Part shown: positions 1 to 11,999 of the stretch, piece after piece | How the letters are laid out: every line of letters begins with the position of its first letter | How positions within the stretch are numbered: the stretch's first letter is position 1 | NCBI GenBank assembly: GCA_047967505.1 | Contig: CM106539.1 | Direction: 5' to 3' (one strand) | Source: Dipteris shenzhenensis | Taxonomy: Eukaryota; Polypodiophyta; Polypodiopsida; Gleicheniales | DNA: 64,000 bases | Notes under the pieces: generated by a model | What the model was told of the DNA's origin: nothing | Databases searched by the model: none | Seen by the model: only the letters and a program-made list of their open reading frames with translations | Made by a program: the position numbers and the translations under genes

Positions 1-1805
1 GTGTAGGAAAAGAATTGTGCCCATCGGATATGCTTTGCATGGTTGATCGAGCATTAAATACCATTTTTGCCTTAGTATCATGCACATCCGTAAAAAAACA
101 TGCCGCTAGGTGTATTATCCGATCAAGTACTTATGCGATGGGAATGCCACTTTGCATGTAAGTCAATTCCACCTAGTTGAAGGTGTGTGCAAAGTAATGT
201 GCCCATCGGATATGCTTTGCATTGTCGATCAAGCGTAAAACACCGTTTTTCCCTTAGTGTCATGCACAACCATGAAAAAACACGGTCCTAAGTGTGTTAA
301 TCAAACAACTACTTATCGGATGGGGGCTCAAGTTTGCACACAAGTCCATTTCAACTAGGTTGAGATGCACACAAAGTATTGTCACCATCGGATATGCTCT
401 GCATGGTCAATTACGCATTATACAACTTTTTTCCCGTAGTGATATGCACATCCACAAAAAAACATGCCCTTAGGTATGTTATCTGACCAAGTACATATCG
501 GATGGGTGTGCCTCTTTGAGAACAATTGAATACCACCTAGGTTAAGGTGTAGGAAAAGTATTATGCCCATCGGATATGCTTTGCATGGTCAATCGGGCAT
601 TAAATACCATTTTTGCCTTAGTGTCATGCACATCCATAAAAAAAGACACTCCTAGGTGTGTTATCCGATCATGTACTTATGCGATGGGAATGTCACTTTG
701 CATGTAAGTCAATTCCACCTAATTGAAGGTGTGTGCAAAGTATTGTGCCCATCGGATATGCTTTGCATTGTCGATCAAGCATAAAACACCGTTTTTGCCT
801 TTATGTCATGCACAACCATATAAAAACACGGCCGTAGGTGTGTTATTCAAATAAGTACTTATCGGATGAGGGCTCCACTTTGCACACAAGTCCGTTTCAA
901 CAATGTTGAGGATATGCTTTGCATGGTCCATCACGCATTATACACCATTTTTTCCCTAGTGATATGGACATCCACAAAAAAACACGCGATTAGGTGTCTT
1001 ATCTGACCAAGTACTTATCGGATGGGTGTGCCTCATTGAGAAAATCTCAATACCACCTAGGTTGAGGCGTACGAAAAGTGTTGTGCCCATTGGATATCCT
1101 TTGTATGGTCAATCGAGCATTAAATACTATTTTTGCTCGTGTCATGCACCTCCATAAAAAAACACGCTGCTAGGTATGTTATCCGATCAAGAACTTATGG
1201 GATAAGAGTGCCACTTTACATGTAAGTCAATTCCACTTAGTTGAAGTTGTGTGCAAAGTATTGTGCCCATCGAATATGCTTTGCATTGTCGATCAAGCAT
1301 AAAACATAAAACACCGTTTTTGCCTTAGTGTCATGCACAACCATGAAAAAAGATGGTCCTAGGTGTGTTATTCAAACAAGTACTTATCGGATGGGGGATC
1401 CACTTTGCATGCAAGTCCCTTTCAACTACGTTGAGGTGCATGCAAAGTATTTTCACCATCGGATATGCTTTGCATGGTCGATCACGCCTTATACACCATT
1501 TTTTCTATAGTGATATGCACATCTGCAAAAAAACACGCCCTTAGGTGTGTTATCTAGCCAAGTACTAATTGGATGGGTGTGCCTCTTTGAGAACATTTCA
1601 ATACCACCTAGGTTGAGGTGTACAAAAAGTGTTGTTCCCATCGAATATCCTTTGCATGGTCGATCGAGCATTAAATACTATTTTTGCTCTAGTGTTATGC
1701 ACATCCGTAAAAAAACACGCTACTAGGTATGTTATCCGATCAAGCACTTATGGGGTGGGAGTGCCACTTTGCATGTAAGTCAATTCCACCTAGTTGAAGG
1801 TGTGT

Positions 1806-1940
1806 GTAAAGTATTGTGCCCATGGGATATGCTTTGCATTGTCGATCAAGCATAAAACACCGTTTTTGCCTTGCAAAGTATTGTGCCCATCGGATATGCT
1901 TTGCATTGTCGATCAAGCATAAAACACCATTTTTGCCTTA
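1806..1940 (+). repeat. Local 67-bp duplication inside a satellite monomer
   Basis: The stretch from AAAGTATTGTGCCCAT to the end of CCGTTTTTGCC is present twice in direct succession (GTATTG at 1811 and 1878). This lengthens one higher-order unit from about 546 to about 609 bp. It looks like a short unequal-exchange or slippage event. Confidence 0.8.
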
Positions 1941-3867
1941 GTGTCATGCATAACCATGAAGAAACATGGTCCTAAGTGTGTTAATCAAACAAGTACTTAT
2001 CGGATGGGGGCTCCAGTTTGCACGCAAGTCCATTTCAACTAGGTCGAGATGCATGCAAAGTATGGTCACCATCGAATATGCTCTACATGGTCGATTACAC
2101 ATTATACAACGTTTTTCCCGTAGTGATATGCACATCCGCAAAAAAACATGCCCCTAGGTATGTTATCTGACCAAGTACTTATCGGATGGGTGTGCCACTT
2201 TGAGAACATTTCAATGCCACATAGGTTAAGGTGAAGGGAAAGTATTGTGCCCATCGGATATGCTTTGCATGGTCGATCGAGCATTAAATACCATTTTTGC
2301 ATTAGTGTCATGCACATCCGTAAAAAAACACGCTGCTAGGTGTGTTATCTGATCAAGCACTTATGGGCTGGGTGTGCCACTTTGCATGTAAGTCAATTCC
2401 ACCTAGTTTAATGTGTGTGCAAAGTATTGTGCCCATCCGATATGCTTTGCATTGTCAATCAAGCATAGAACACTGTTTTTGCCTTTGTGTCATGCACAAC
2501 CATATAAAAACACGACTGTAGGTGTGTTATTCAAATAAGTACTTATCGGATGTGGGCTCCACTTTGCACGCAAGTCTATTTCAACTACGTTGAGGTGCGT
2601 GTAGAGTACTGTCACCATCGGATATGCTTTGCATGGTCGATCACGCATTATACATTGTTTTTTCCCTAGTGTTATGGACATCCGCAAAAAAACACGAGAT
2701 TAGGTGTGTTTTCTGACCAAGTACTTATCGGATGGGTGTGCCTCATTGAGAACATTTCAATACCACCTAGGTTGAGGCATACAAAAAGTGTTGTGCCCAT
2801 CGGATATCCTTTGCATGGTCGATCGAGCATTAAATACTATTTTTATTCTAGGGTCATGCACATCCGTAAAAAAACACGCTGCTAGGTATGTTATCCGATC
2901 AAGCACTTATGGGATGGGAGTGCCACTTTGCATGTAAGTGAATTCCACCTAGTTGAAGGTGTGTGCAAAGTATTGTGCCCATCGCATATGCTTTGCATTG
3001 GCGATCAAGCATAAAACACCGTTTTTGCCTTAGTGTCATGCAGAACCATGAAAAAAGACAGTCCTAGGTGTGTTATTCAAACAAGTACTTACCAGATGGG
3101 GGCTCCACTTTGCACGCAAGTTTCTTTCAACTACGTTGAGGTGCATGCAAAGTATTGTCACCATCGGATATGCTTTGCATGGTCAATCATGCCTTATACA
3201 CCATTTTTTGTCTAGTGATATGCACATCCGCAAAAAAACACGCCCTTAGGTGTGTTATCTAGCCAAGTACTTATCAGATGGGTGTGCCTCTGTGAGAAAT
3301 TTCAATACCACCTATGTTGAGGCATACAAAAAGTGTTGTGCCCATCGGATATCCTTTGCATGGTTGATCGAGCATTAAATACTATTTTTGCTCTAGTGTC
3401 ATGCACATCCGTAAAAAAACACGCTACTAGGTATGTTATCCGATCAAGCACTTATGGGATGGGAGTGCCACTTTGCTTGTAAGTCAATTCCACCTAGTTG
3501 AAGGTGTGTGCAAAGTATTGTGCCCATCGAATATGCTTTACATTGTGGATCAAGCATAAAACACCGTTTTTGCCTTATTGTCATGCACAACCATGAAAAA
3601 ACATGGTCCTAAGTGTGTTAGTCAAATAAGTACTTATCGGATGGGGACTCCAGTTTGCACGTAAGTCCATTTCAACTAGGTTGAGATGCATGCAAAGTAT
3701 TGTCACCATCGGATATGCTCTGCATGGTCGATTATGCATTATACAACGTTTTTCCCGTAGTGATATGCACATCCACAAAAAAACATGCCCCTAGGTATGT
3801 TATCTGACCAAGTACTTATCAGATGGGTGTGCCTCTTTGAGAACATTTCAATACCACCTAGGTTGAG

Positions 3868-5190
3868 GTGTAGGAAAAGAATTGTGCCCATCGGATATGC
3901 TTTGCATGGTTGATCGAGCATTAAATACCATTTTTTCCTTAGTATCATGCACATCCGTAAAAAAACATGCCGCTAGGTGTATTATCCGATCAAGTACTTA
4001 TGCGATGGGAATGCCACTTTGCATGTAAGTCAATTCCACCTAGTTGAAGGTGTGTGCAAAGTAATGTGCCCATCGGATATGCTTTGCATTGTCGATCAAG
4101 CATAAAACACCGTTTTTCCCTTAGTGTCATGCACAACCATGAAAAAACACGGTCCTAAGTGTGTTAATCAAACAACTACTTATCGGATGGGGGCTCAAGT
4201 TTGCACACAAGTCCATTTCAACTAGGTTGAGATGCACGCAAAGTATTGTCACCATCGGATATGCTCTGCATGGTCAATTACGCATTATACAACTTTTTTC
4301 CCGTAGTGATATGCACATCCACAAAAAAACATGCCCTTAGGTATGTTATCTGACCAAGTACATATCGGATGGGTGTGCCTCTTTGAGAACAATTGAATAC
4401 CACCTAGGTTAAGGTGTAGGAAAAGTATTATGCCCATCGGATATGCTTTGCATGGTCGATCGGGCATTAAATACCATTTTTGCCTTAGTGTCATGCACAT
4501 CCATAAAAAAACACACTCCTAGGTGTGTTATCCGATCATGTACTTATGCGATGGGAATGTCACTTTGCATGTAAGTCAATTCCACCTAATTGAAGGTGTG
4601 TGCAAAGTATTGTGCCCATCGGATATGCTTTGCATTGTCGATCAAGCATAAAACACCGTTTTTGCCTTTATGTCATGCACAACCATATAAAAACACGGCC
4701 GTAGGTGTGTTATTCAAATAAGTACTTATCGGATGAGGGCTCCACTTTGCACACAAGTCCGTTTCAACTACGTTGAGGTGCATTCAAAGTACTGTCACCA
4801 TTGGATATGCTTTGCATGGTCCATCACGTATTATACACCATTTTTTCCCTAGTGATATGGACATCCACAAAAAAACACGCGATTAGGTGTGTTATCTGAC
4901 CAAGTACTTATCGGATGGGTGTGCATCATTGAGAAAATCTCAATACCACCTAGGTTGAGGTGTACGAAAAGTGTTGTGCCCATTGGATATCCTTTGTATG
5001 GTCAATCGAGCATTAAATACTATTTTTGCTCGTGTCATGCACCTCCATAAAAAAACACGCTGCTAGGTATGTTATCCGATCAAGAACTTATGGGATAAGA
5101 GTGCCACTTTGCATGTAAGTCAATTCAACCTAGTTGAAGGTGTGTGCAAAGTATTGTGCCCATCGGATATGCTTTGCATTGTCGATCAAG
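3868..5190 (+). repeat. Near-identical copy of the first 1.3 kb of the array
   Basis: This block matches 1 to about 1300 almost base for base, including rare variants such as the dropped CTAGT giving GCTCGTGTCATGCACCTCC (about 1134 and 5029) and GGGATAAGAGTGCC (about 1200 and 5093). The offset is 3867 bp, about seven 546-bp units. One indel separates them: about 28 bp present near 4775-4803 is missing near 912. This is a recent within-array duplication. Confidence 0.85.
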
Positions 5191-8100
5191 CATAAAACTC
5201 CGTTTTTGCCTTAGTGTCATGCACTACCATGAAAAAACACGGTCCTAAGTGTGTGAATTAAACAAGTACTTATCGGATGGGCGCTCCACTTTGCACACAA
5301 GTCTGTTTCAACTACATTGAGGTGCACACAAAGTATTGTCACCATCGGATATGATTTGGATGGTCGATCACACATTATACACCGTTTTTTTCCTAGTGAT
5401 ATGCACATCTGCAAAAAAACACGCCCTTAGGTGTGTTATCTAACCAAGTACTTATTGGATGGGTGTGCTTCTTTAAGAAAATTTCAATACCACCTAGTTT
5501 AAAATTTAGAAAAAGTTTTGTGCCCATCGTATATCCTTTGCATGGTTGATCGAGCATTAAATACTATTTTTGCTCTAGTGTCATGCACATCCGTAAAAGA
5601 AACACGCTGCTAGGTATGTTATCCGATCAAGCACTTATGGGATGGGTGTGCCACTTTGCATGTAAGTCAATTCCACCTAGTTGAAGGTATGTGCAAAGTA
5701 TTGTGCCCATCGGATATGCTTTGCATTGTCGATCAAGCATAAAACACCGTTTTTGCCTTAGTGTCATGCACAACCATGAAAAAACATGGTCCTAAGTGTG
5801 TTAATCAAACAAGTACTTATCGGATGGGGGCTCTAGTTTGCATGCAAGTCCTTTTCAACTAGGTTGATATGCGTGCAAAGTATTGTCACCATCGGATATG
5901 CTCTGCATGGTCGATTACGCATTATACAATGTTTTTCCCCTATTGATATGCACATCCACAAAAAAACACGCCCTTAGGTATGTTATCTGACCAAGTACTT
6001 ATCGGATGGGTGTGCCTTTTTAAGAACATTTCAATACCACCTAGGTTAAGGTGAAGGAAAAGTATTGTGCCCATTGGATATGCTTTGCATGGTCCATCGA
6101 GCATTAAATACCATTTTTGCCTTAGTGTCATGCACATTTGTAAAAAAGCACCTTGCTAGGTGTGTTATCTGATCAAGTACTTATGCGATGGGAATGCCAC
6201 TTTGCATGTACATCAATTCCACCTAGATGAAGGTGTGTGCAAGGTATTGTGCCCCTCGGATATGCTTTGCATTGTCGTTCAAGCATAAAACACCGTTTTT
6301 GCCATAGTGTCATGCACAACCATTTAAAAACACGGCCGTAGGTGTGTTATTCAAACAAGTACGTATCGGATGGAGGCTCTAGTTTGCACGCAAGTCCGTT
6401 TCAACTATGTTGAGGTGCATGCAAAGTATTGTCACCATCGGACATGTTTGCATGGTGCATCACGAATTATACACCATTTTTTCCCTCGCAAAAAAACACG
6501 CCCTTAGGTGTGTTATCTGACCAAGTACTTATCGGATGGGTGTGCCTCTTTGAGAACATTTCAATACCACCTATGTCACGGTGTAGGAAAAGTATTGTGC
6601 CCATCGGATATCCTTTGCATGGTTGATTGAGCATTAAATACTATTTTTGCTCTAGTGTCATGCATATCCGTAAAGAAAACATGCTGCTAGGTATGTTATC
6701 TGATCAAGCACTTATGGGATGGGTGTGCCACTTTGCATGTAAGTCAATTCCACCTAGTTGAAGGTGTGTGCAAAGTATTGTGCCCATCGGATATGCTTTG
6801 CATTGGCGATCAAGCATAAAACACCATTTTTGCCTTAGTGTCATGCACAACCATGAAAAAACACAGTCCTAAGTGTGTTAATCAAACAAGTACTTATTGG
6901 ATGGGGCTCAATTTGCACGCAAGTCCGTTTCAACTAGGTTAAGATGTGTGCAAAATATTGTCACCATCAGATATACTTTGCATGGTCGATTACGCATTAT
7001 ACAACGTTTTTCCCATTGTGATATGCACATCTGGAAAAAAAACATGCCCTTAGGTATGTTATCAGACGAAGTACTTATTGGATGGGTGTGCCTTTTTGAG
7101 AACATTTCACTACCACCTAGGTTAAGGTGTAGGAAAGTATTGTGCCCATCGGATATGCTTTGCATGGTCGATCGAGCATTAAATACCATTTTTGCCTTAG
7201 TGTCATGCACATCCGTAAAAAAACACGCTGCTAGGTGTGTTATCCAATCAAGTACTTATGTGATGGGAATGACACTTTGCATGTAAGTCAATTCCACCTA
7301 GTTTAAGGTGTGTAAAAAGTATTGTGCCCATCAGATATGCTTTGCATCGTCGATCAAGCATAAAACACCGTTTTTGCCTTTGTGTCATGCACAACCATAT
7401 AAAAACATGGCCGTAGATGTGTTATTCAAATAAATACTTATCGGATGGGGGATCCACTTTGCACACAAGTCCCTTTCAGCTATGTTGAGGTGCATGCAAA
7501 GTATTGTCACCATCAGATATGCTTTGCATGGTCGATCACGCATTATACACCATTTTTTCCCTAGTGATATGGACATCCGCAAAAAAACACACCCTTAGGT
7601 GTGTTATTTGACCAAGTACTTATCGGATGGGTGTGCCTCTTTGAGAACATTTCAATACCCCCTAGGTTGAGGCATAGGAAAATTGTTGTGCCCATCGGAT
7701 ATCCTTTGCATGGTCGATCGATCATTAAATACTATTTTTGCTCTAGTGTCATGCACATCCGTAAAAAAACACGCTGCTAGGTATGTTATACGATCAAGAA
7801 CTTATGGGATGGGCGTGGCACTTTGCATGTAAGTCAATTCCACCTAGTTGAAGGTGTGTGCAATGTATTGTGCCCATCGGATATGCTTTGCATTGTTGAT
7901 CAAGCATAAAACACCGTTTTGGCCTTAGTGTCATGCACAACCATGAAAAAACACGTCCTAGGTGTGTTATTCAAACAAGTACTTATCGGATGGGGGATCC
8001 ACTTTGCACGCAAGTCCATTTCACCTACGTTGAGGTGCGTGCAAAGTATTGTCACCATCGGATATAATTTGCATGGTCGATCACGCATTATACACCATTT

Positions 8101-8270
8101 TTTCTCTAGTGATATGCACATCTGCAAAAAAACACGCCTTAGGTGTGTTATCTGACCAAGTATTTATCAGATGGGTGTGCCTCTTTGAGAATATTTCAAT
8201 ACCACCTAGGTTGAGGCATACAAAAAGTGTTGTGCCCATCGGATATCCTTTGCATGGTTGATCGAGCATT

Positions 8271-9035
8271 CGCGTTTTTTGACGGTTGTGCATGACACTA
8301 AGGCCAAAACAGTGTTTAATAATTGTTCGACAATGCAAAGCATATCTGATGGGCACAATACTTTGCATGAGTCTCAACAATTGTGGTATTGCATTGCATG
8401 CAAAGTGCTACACCCATCTGATAAGCAGTTGGTTAGATAACACACCTAAAAGCGTGTTTTTTTATGGTTATGCATGACATTGAGGCACAAACGAAGTTTA
8501 ATACGTGATATATCATGCAAAGTACATCCGATAGGCACAATACTTTGCACCCACCTCAACCTAGGTGTTATTGAGTTGCATGAAAAGTGGTGTGTCGGTT
8601 AGATAAGTACTTGATCCAATACCACACCTAGGACCGTCTTTTTTTACAAATGTGCTTGACACTAAGTCAAAAACGGAGTTTTATGCTTGATCAACAATGC
8701 AAACCATATCCGATGGGCACAATACTTTGCACACACCTTCAACTAGGTGGAATTGACTTACATGCAAAGTGGCACACCCATCCCATAAGTGCCTGATGGG
8801 ATAATATACCTAGTAGCGTGTTTTTTTACGGATGTGCATGACACTAGAAGCAAAAAACATATTTTATGCTGGATCAACCATGCAAAGGATATCCGATGGG
8901 CACAACACTTTTCCTACACCACAACCTAGGTGGTATTGAAATGTTCTTAAGTAGGCATACCCATCCGATAAGTACTTGGTCAGATAACACACCTAAGGGC
9001 GTGTTTTTTTGCGGATGTGCATGACACTAGTGCAA
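8271..9035 (-). repeat. Inverted satellite block
   Basis: From about 8271 the satellite reads on the opposite strand. GTGCATGACACTA, the reverse complement of TAGTGTCATGCAC, recurs near 8288, 8469, 8652, 8836 and 9017, again about every 182 bp. The left junction falls in GATCGAGCATT/CGCGTTTTTTGACGG. The right junction is near CACTAGTGCAAAAAA/AGTCAATTTC. The block is more diverged than the main array. Confidence 0.9.
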
Positions 9036-9645
9036 AAAAAAGTCAATTTCAACTAGGTTGATGTGCGTGCACAATATTGTGTCTATCGGTTATGCTTTGC
9101 ATGGGGGATCACACATTATACACCATTTTCCCCCTAGTGTTATGCACATCCGCCGTCAAAGAACACGCTCTTAATAGGTATATTATCATACCAAGTACTT
9201 ATTGAATGGGCGTTCCACTTTGCATGGAATACCATACCACCGCTTTTGAGGCACGTGCAAAGTATTGTGCCCATCGGATATGCTTTACATGGTAGATTGA
9301 GTATTAAATACCGTTTTTGGCCTTGGTGTCATGTACAACCGTCAAAAAACACGATCGCAAGTGTATTTTTCAAACAAGTACTTATCGGATGGGGATGCCA
9401 CTTTGCACACAAGTCAATACTGCCTAGGTTGATGAACGTGCAAAGTCTTGTGTCCATTGGATATGCTTTGCATAGTCGATCTCACATTATACACCATTTT
9501 GTTCCTAGTGTTATGCACAATCGTCATAAAATACGTTTGGAGGTGTGTTATCTGAACAAGTACTTATGGGATGGGTGCACCACTTTGTATGCAAGTCAAT
9601 ACGACCTAGGTTGAGGCGTGTACAAAGTTTTGTGCCCATCGGAGA
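9036..9645 (+). repeat. Diverged terminal satellite monomers
   Basis: About three monomers back in forward orientation, with more substitutions and small indels than the main array (for example GTCAAAAAACACGATCGC). The array ends at GTGCCCATCGG at about 9643 and abruptly joins unrelated AT-rich DNA. Higher divergence at an array edge is normal for satellites. Confidence 0.85.
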
Positions 9646-9881
9646 AATGTAGATGTGATAATATTAGAAAATTCTCGGTATGTGTATATGTGTGTGTGTG
9701 TGGCAAACAATTTTGATACAACAAAGTAAACACCTAGTGCACAAATTATGCACTTCATACCTTGAGTAAATAAGCTTATTGATGAGGATAAATACACCCT
9801 TGAATAAAAGCACAGTTGTTGTATGACCACAATAGGATCGCTTTGACACCTGTGATTTTGCCATGTAAGTTTGCAAATAGT
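9646..9881. other. AT-rich spacer, no gene seen
   Basis: Low-complexity AT-rich sequence with a short (TG)n run near 9690. The overlapping minus-strand frames of 84-100 aa have no recognisable motif and are probably chance. Confidence 0.6.
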
Positions 9882-10145
9882 ATAAAAAATCATATAATAA
9901 TATATCAATAGTTTGCAAATGTGTATAGCAAGTGAGTAATGGGAAGTGGAAGTGGGAGTGAGGAGGGAGGAGTGGAATGGGAGAGGGAAGTAATAGGGGT
10001 GTATGATAATAAGTATAAAAAATAGTATAATAATATATTAATAGTTTTCAAATGGCAAGTGAGTAATGGGAAGTGGAAGTGAGAGTGGGGAGGGAAGAAT
10101 GGAATGGGAGAGGGGAAGGTAATAGGGGAGTAGGATAATAAGGGA
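9882..10145. repeat. Two-copy tandem repeat, about 130 bp
   Basis: ATAAAAAAT..ATAATAATATAT..AATAGTTT.CAAATG followed by GTGAGTAATGGGAAGTGGAAGTG occurs twice, starting near 9882 and 10014. The purine-rich half leads into the following GGGA-rich stretch. Confidence 0.8.
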
Positions 10146-10149
10146 GTGA

Positions 10150-10440
10150 AATGAGTGAGGGGAGTTAATAGGGATGAAAAAGAGGAGGATGAGATGGGGA
10201 AATATGGGATTTTGGGAAATGGGAGGAGTATGGGATGTGGTGGAAATGTGGGATGGGAGTGGTGGCAATGGGGGAGGAAGAAGAAATGGATGGGGGGAGG
10301 GCTAATGGAAGATTGGGATGAGGGATGGGGGTCCAATGGGAGAGGGGGAGTAATGGGAGCCAATGGGAGAGGGGATAAATGAAAAGCCAATAGGAGAGAG
10401 GGGAGGAATGCAAAGCCAATAGGAGAGGAGGAGGAAAACC
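10150..10440. repeat. GGGA-rich purine stretch
   Basis: Irregular repeats of AATGGGAGAGGGG-type words, nearly all purine on the plus strand. The Pro/Ser-rich minus-strand frame of 190 aa and the Gly-rich plus-strand frames are translations of this composition and I do not accept them as proteins. Confidence 0.75.
10333..10420 (+). promoter_or_regulatory. Regular array of four CCAAT boxes
   Basis: CCAAT occurs at 10333, 10360, 10387 and 10416, spaced 27, 27 and 29 bp, each followed by GGGAGAG or AGGAGAG. The last is about 30 bp upstream of the TATATATA at 10450. CCAAT boxes are bound by NF-Y. The phasing may reflect the underlying repeat instead of selection. Confidence 0.4.
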
Positions 10441-10449
10441 TAATTTTTC

Positions 10450-10590
10450 TTATATATAGTCTTCCTTCTTCATTCATTCTCCCCTCATTTCATTCATTGA
10501 AGCAAGAAAGCAAGGACGATCACGAAAGCAAGGAAGGAAGAGCAAGAAAGCAAGAAAGAGCAAACTTACAAACTTTTTCCAGGTACTTGC
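10450..10590 (+). promoter_or_regulatory. Promoter and first-exon-like cassette, copy 1
   Basis: TATATATA at about 10450, then a CT-rich stretch with CTCATTTCATT and a GAAGCAAGAAAGCAAGG leader, ending in TTTTTCC-AG/GTACTTGC at 10581-10590. The last resembles a 5' splice site after a noncoding first exon. The same order and much of the sequence recurs at 12470-12590. The region downstream enters the assembly gap, so any transcript cannot be followed. Confidence 0.4.
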
Positions 10591-10640
10591 AAATTTTTTT
10601 GATTAATTCTTTATCTAGATTTTTTTTAAAAATTTTGAAA

Positions 10641-10740
10641 NNNNNNNNNNNNNNNNNNNNNNNNNNNNNNNNNNNNNNNNNNNNNNNNNNNNNNNNNNNN
10701 NNNNNNNNNNNNNNNNNNNNNNNNNNNNNNNNNNNNNNNN
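10641..10740. other. Assembly gap (100 N)
   Basis: Exactly 100 N, a conventional placeholder length, so the true size is unknown. It sits between a T-rich intron-like stretch and the G-rich tract, where assembly failure is expected. Confidence 0.98.
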
Positions 10741-11770
10741 TTAGAGGGGGGGAAGGGGGGCTAGGCGGGAAGTGGGGGGGCTGGCGGCCGCGGCCGCCCA
10801 GACCCCCCTGGAGGGGGGGAAGGGGGGAGGGGGGGCTGGCGCCCCCCTCCAGGGGGAAGGGGGGCGAGGGGGGAGGGGGTTGGGGGGGGAAGGGGGGGGC
10901 TGGCGACAGCGGTCGCTAGACCCCCCTAGAGGGGGGGAAGGGGGACGGGGGGGGATTTGGGGGGGCTGGCGATCACGGGGGGGAAGGGGGGGGCCGCGGT
11001 CGCCAGCCCCTGTGGAGGAGGGGAAGGGGTGGCCGCCAGTCCCTCCCCCCGCCCCCCCACCCCTCCAGGGGGAAGGGGGCAGGGGGGAGGGGGGGCGAGG
11101 GGGAAAGGGGGGAGGGGGGGATGGCGGCTAGAGGAGGGGAAGGGGGGGTTGGCGGCCGCAGCCGCCAGACCCCCCTGGAGGGGGGGAAGGGGGGAGTGGC
11201 GCCCCCTCCAAGGGAAGGGAGCGGGGGGAGGGGGTGGGGGGGGCTGGCGGCTGCGGCCGCCAGACCCCCCTAGAGGGGGGAAAGGGGGGGGGATGGCGGC
11301 GTGGAGGGGGGGAAGGGGGGCGGGGGGAAGGGGGAGGGGGGCTGGCGGCCGTAGGGGGGAAGGGGGGAGGGGGGGGCTGGCGCCCCCCTCCAAGGGGAAG
11401 GGGGGCGGGGGGGGAAGGCGGGGAGGGGGGGGCTGGCAGCCGCAGGGGGGAAGGGGGTGGGGGGGGCGGACGAGCACGGCCACTAGACCCCCCTGGAGGG
11501 GGGGAGGGGGGCTGGCAGCCGCTGGAGGTGGGGGGGAGGGGGGGAGGGGGGAAGGGGGGGTTGCCAAACCCCCTGGAGGGGGGGAAGGGAGGTGGGGGGG
11601 AGAGGGGAGGGAGGGAGCGGGAGCGGAGGGGAGGGGGGGACGGCGGGTCGAGGGGTCGAGGGAGGGAGAGGGGGGGAGGGGGGTGGGGGGGGCGGAGTTT
11701 TGGCGACGGAGGGAGGGGAGGGGAGGGGGGAGGGCAGGGTCGAGGGAGGGATGGAGGGAGGGGGGGGAGG
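10741..11770. repeat. G-rich minisatellite with GC palindromes
   Basis: About 1 kb of runs such as GGGGGGGAAGGGGGG on the plus strand, with modules of CTGGCGGCCGCGGCCGCC followed by AGACCCCCCTGGAGGGGGG (for example 10781-10815, 11150-11185, 11241-11277). Many closely spaced G-runs give strong G-quadruplex potential. The Gly/Arg-rich and Pro-rich frames of up to 288 aa are composition artefacts: they overlap in several frames on both strands. Confidence 0.9.
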
Positions 11771-11999
11771 GGAGTGGAAGGAGAAAGAGGGAGAGAGAGG
11801 GAGAGAGAGAGAGAGGGAGATGAGAGGAGGGAGCAGAAGGAGAGAGAGGGAGAGGAGGGAGGGGAGTGAGAGAGAGAGTGAGGGGAGGGAGAGAGAAAGA
11901 GAGAGAGAGAGTGAGGGGGGAAGGTATGGGAGAGAGAGAGAGAGTGAGGGAGAGAGAAACAAGGGAGTAGAGGGAGTAGAGGGAGAGAGGTCGAATTCT
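11771..11999. repeat. GA-rich tract
   Basis: GAGAGGGAGAGAGA-type simple sequence continuing the plus-strand purine bias from the G-rich tract. No coding sequence is supported. Confidence 0.85.

Larger units (their letters stand above)
1..8270 (+). repeat. 182-bp satellite array with 546-bp higher-order repeat
   Basis: Tandem satellite DNA. The word GCAT in the same context recurs at 2281, 2463, 2645 and 2827, that is at exact 182-bp spacing. Three monomer classes alternate: A (GAGCATTAAATACC), B (CAAGCATAAAACACC) and C (CGCATTATACACC). Together they make a 546-bp higher-order unit, repeated about 15 times. All share the core CCCATCGGATATGCTTTGCAT. The 60-129-aa reading frames seen here are by-products of the repeat and are not genes. 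Monomer length and higher-order structure fit a centromeric or pericentromeric satellite, but function cannot be shown from sequence. Confidence 0.95.

Noticed and set aside
1-9614. Dozens of 60-129-aa frames with shared words such as KRHTHPIST and MRDRPCKAYPM
   Set aside because: Periodic by-products of the satellite monomer on both strands; not a gene family.
1-9645. CRISPR-like array of regularly spaced repeats
   Set aside because: The whole 182-bp unit is repeated, not a short repeat with unique spacers, and the context is plant nuclear DNA.
10741-11960. Gly/Arg-rich and Pro-rich reading frames up to 288 aa
   Set aside because: They overlap in several frames on both strands of a G-run minisatellite and have no biased codon use or domain; length comes from absence of A/T-containing stop codons.
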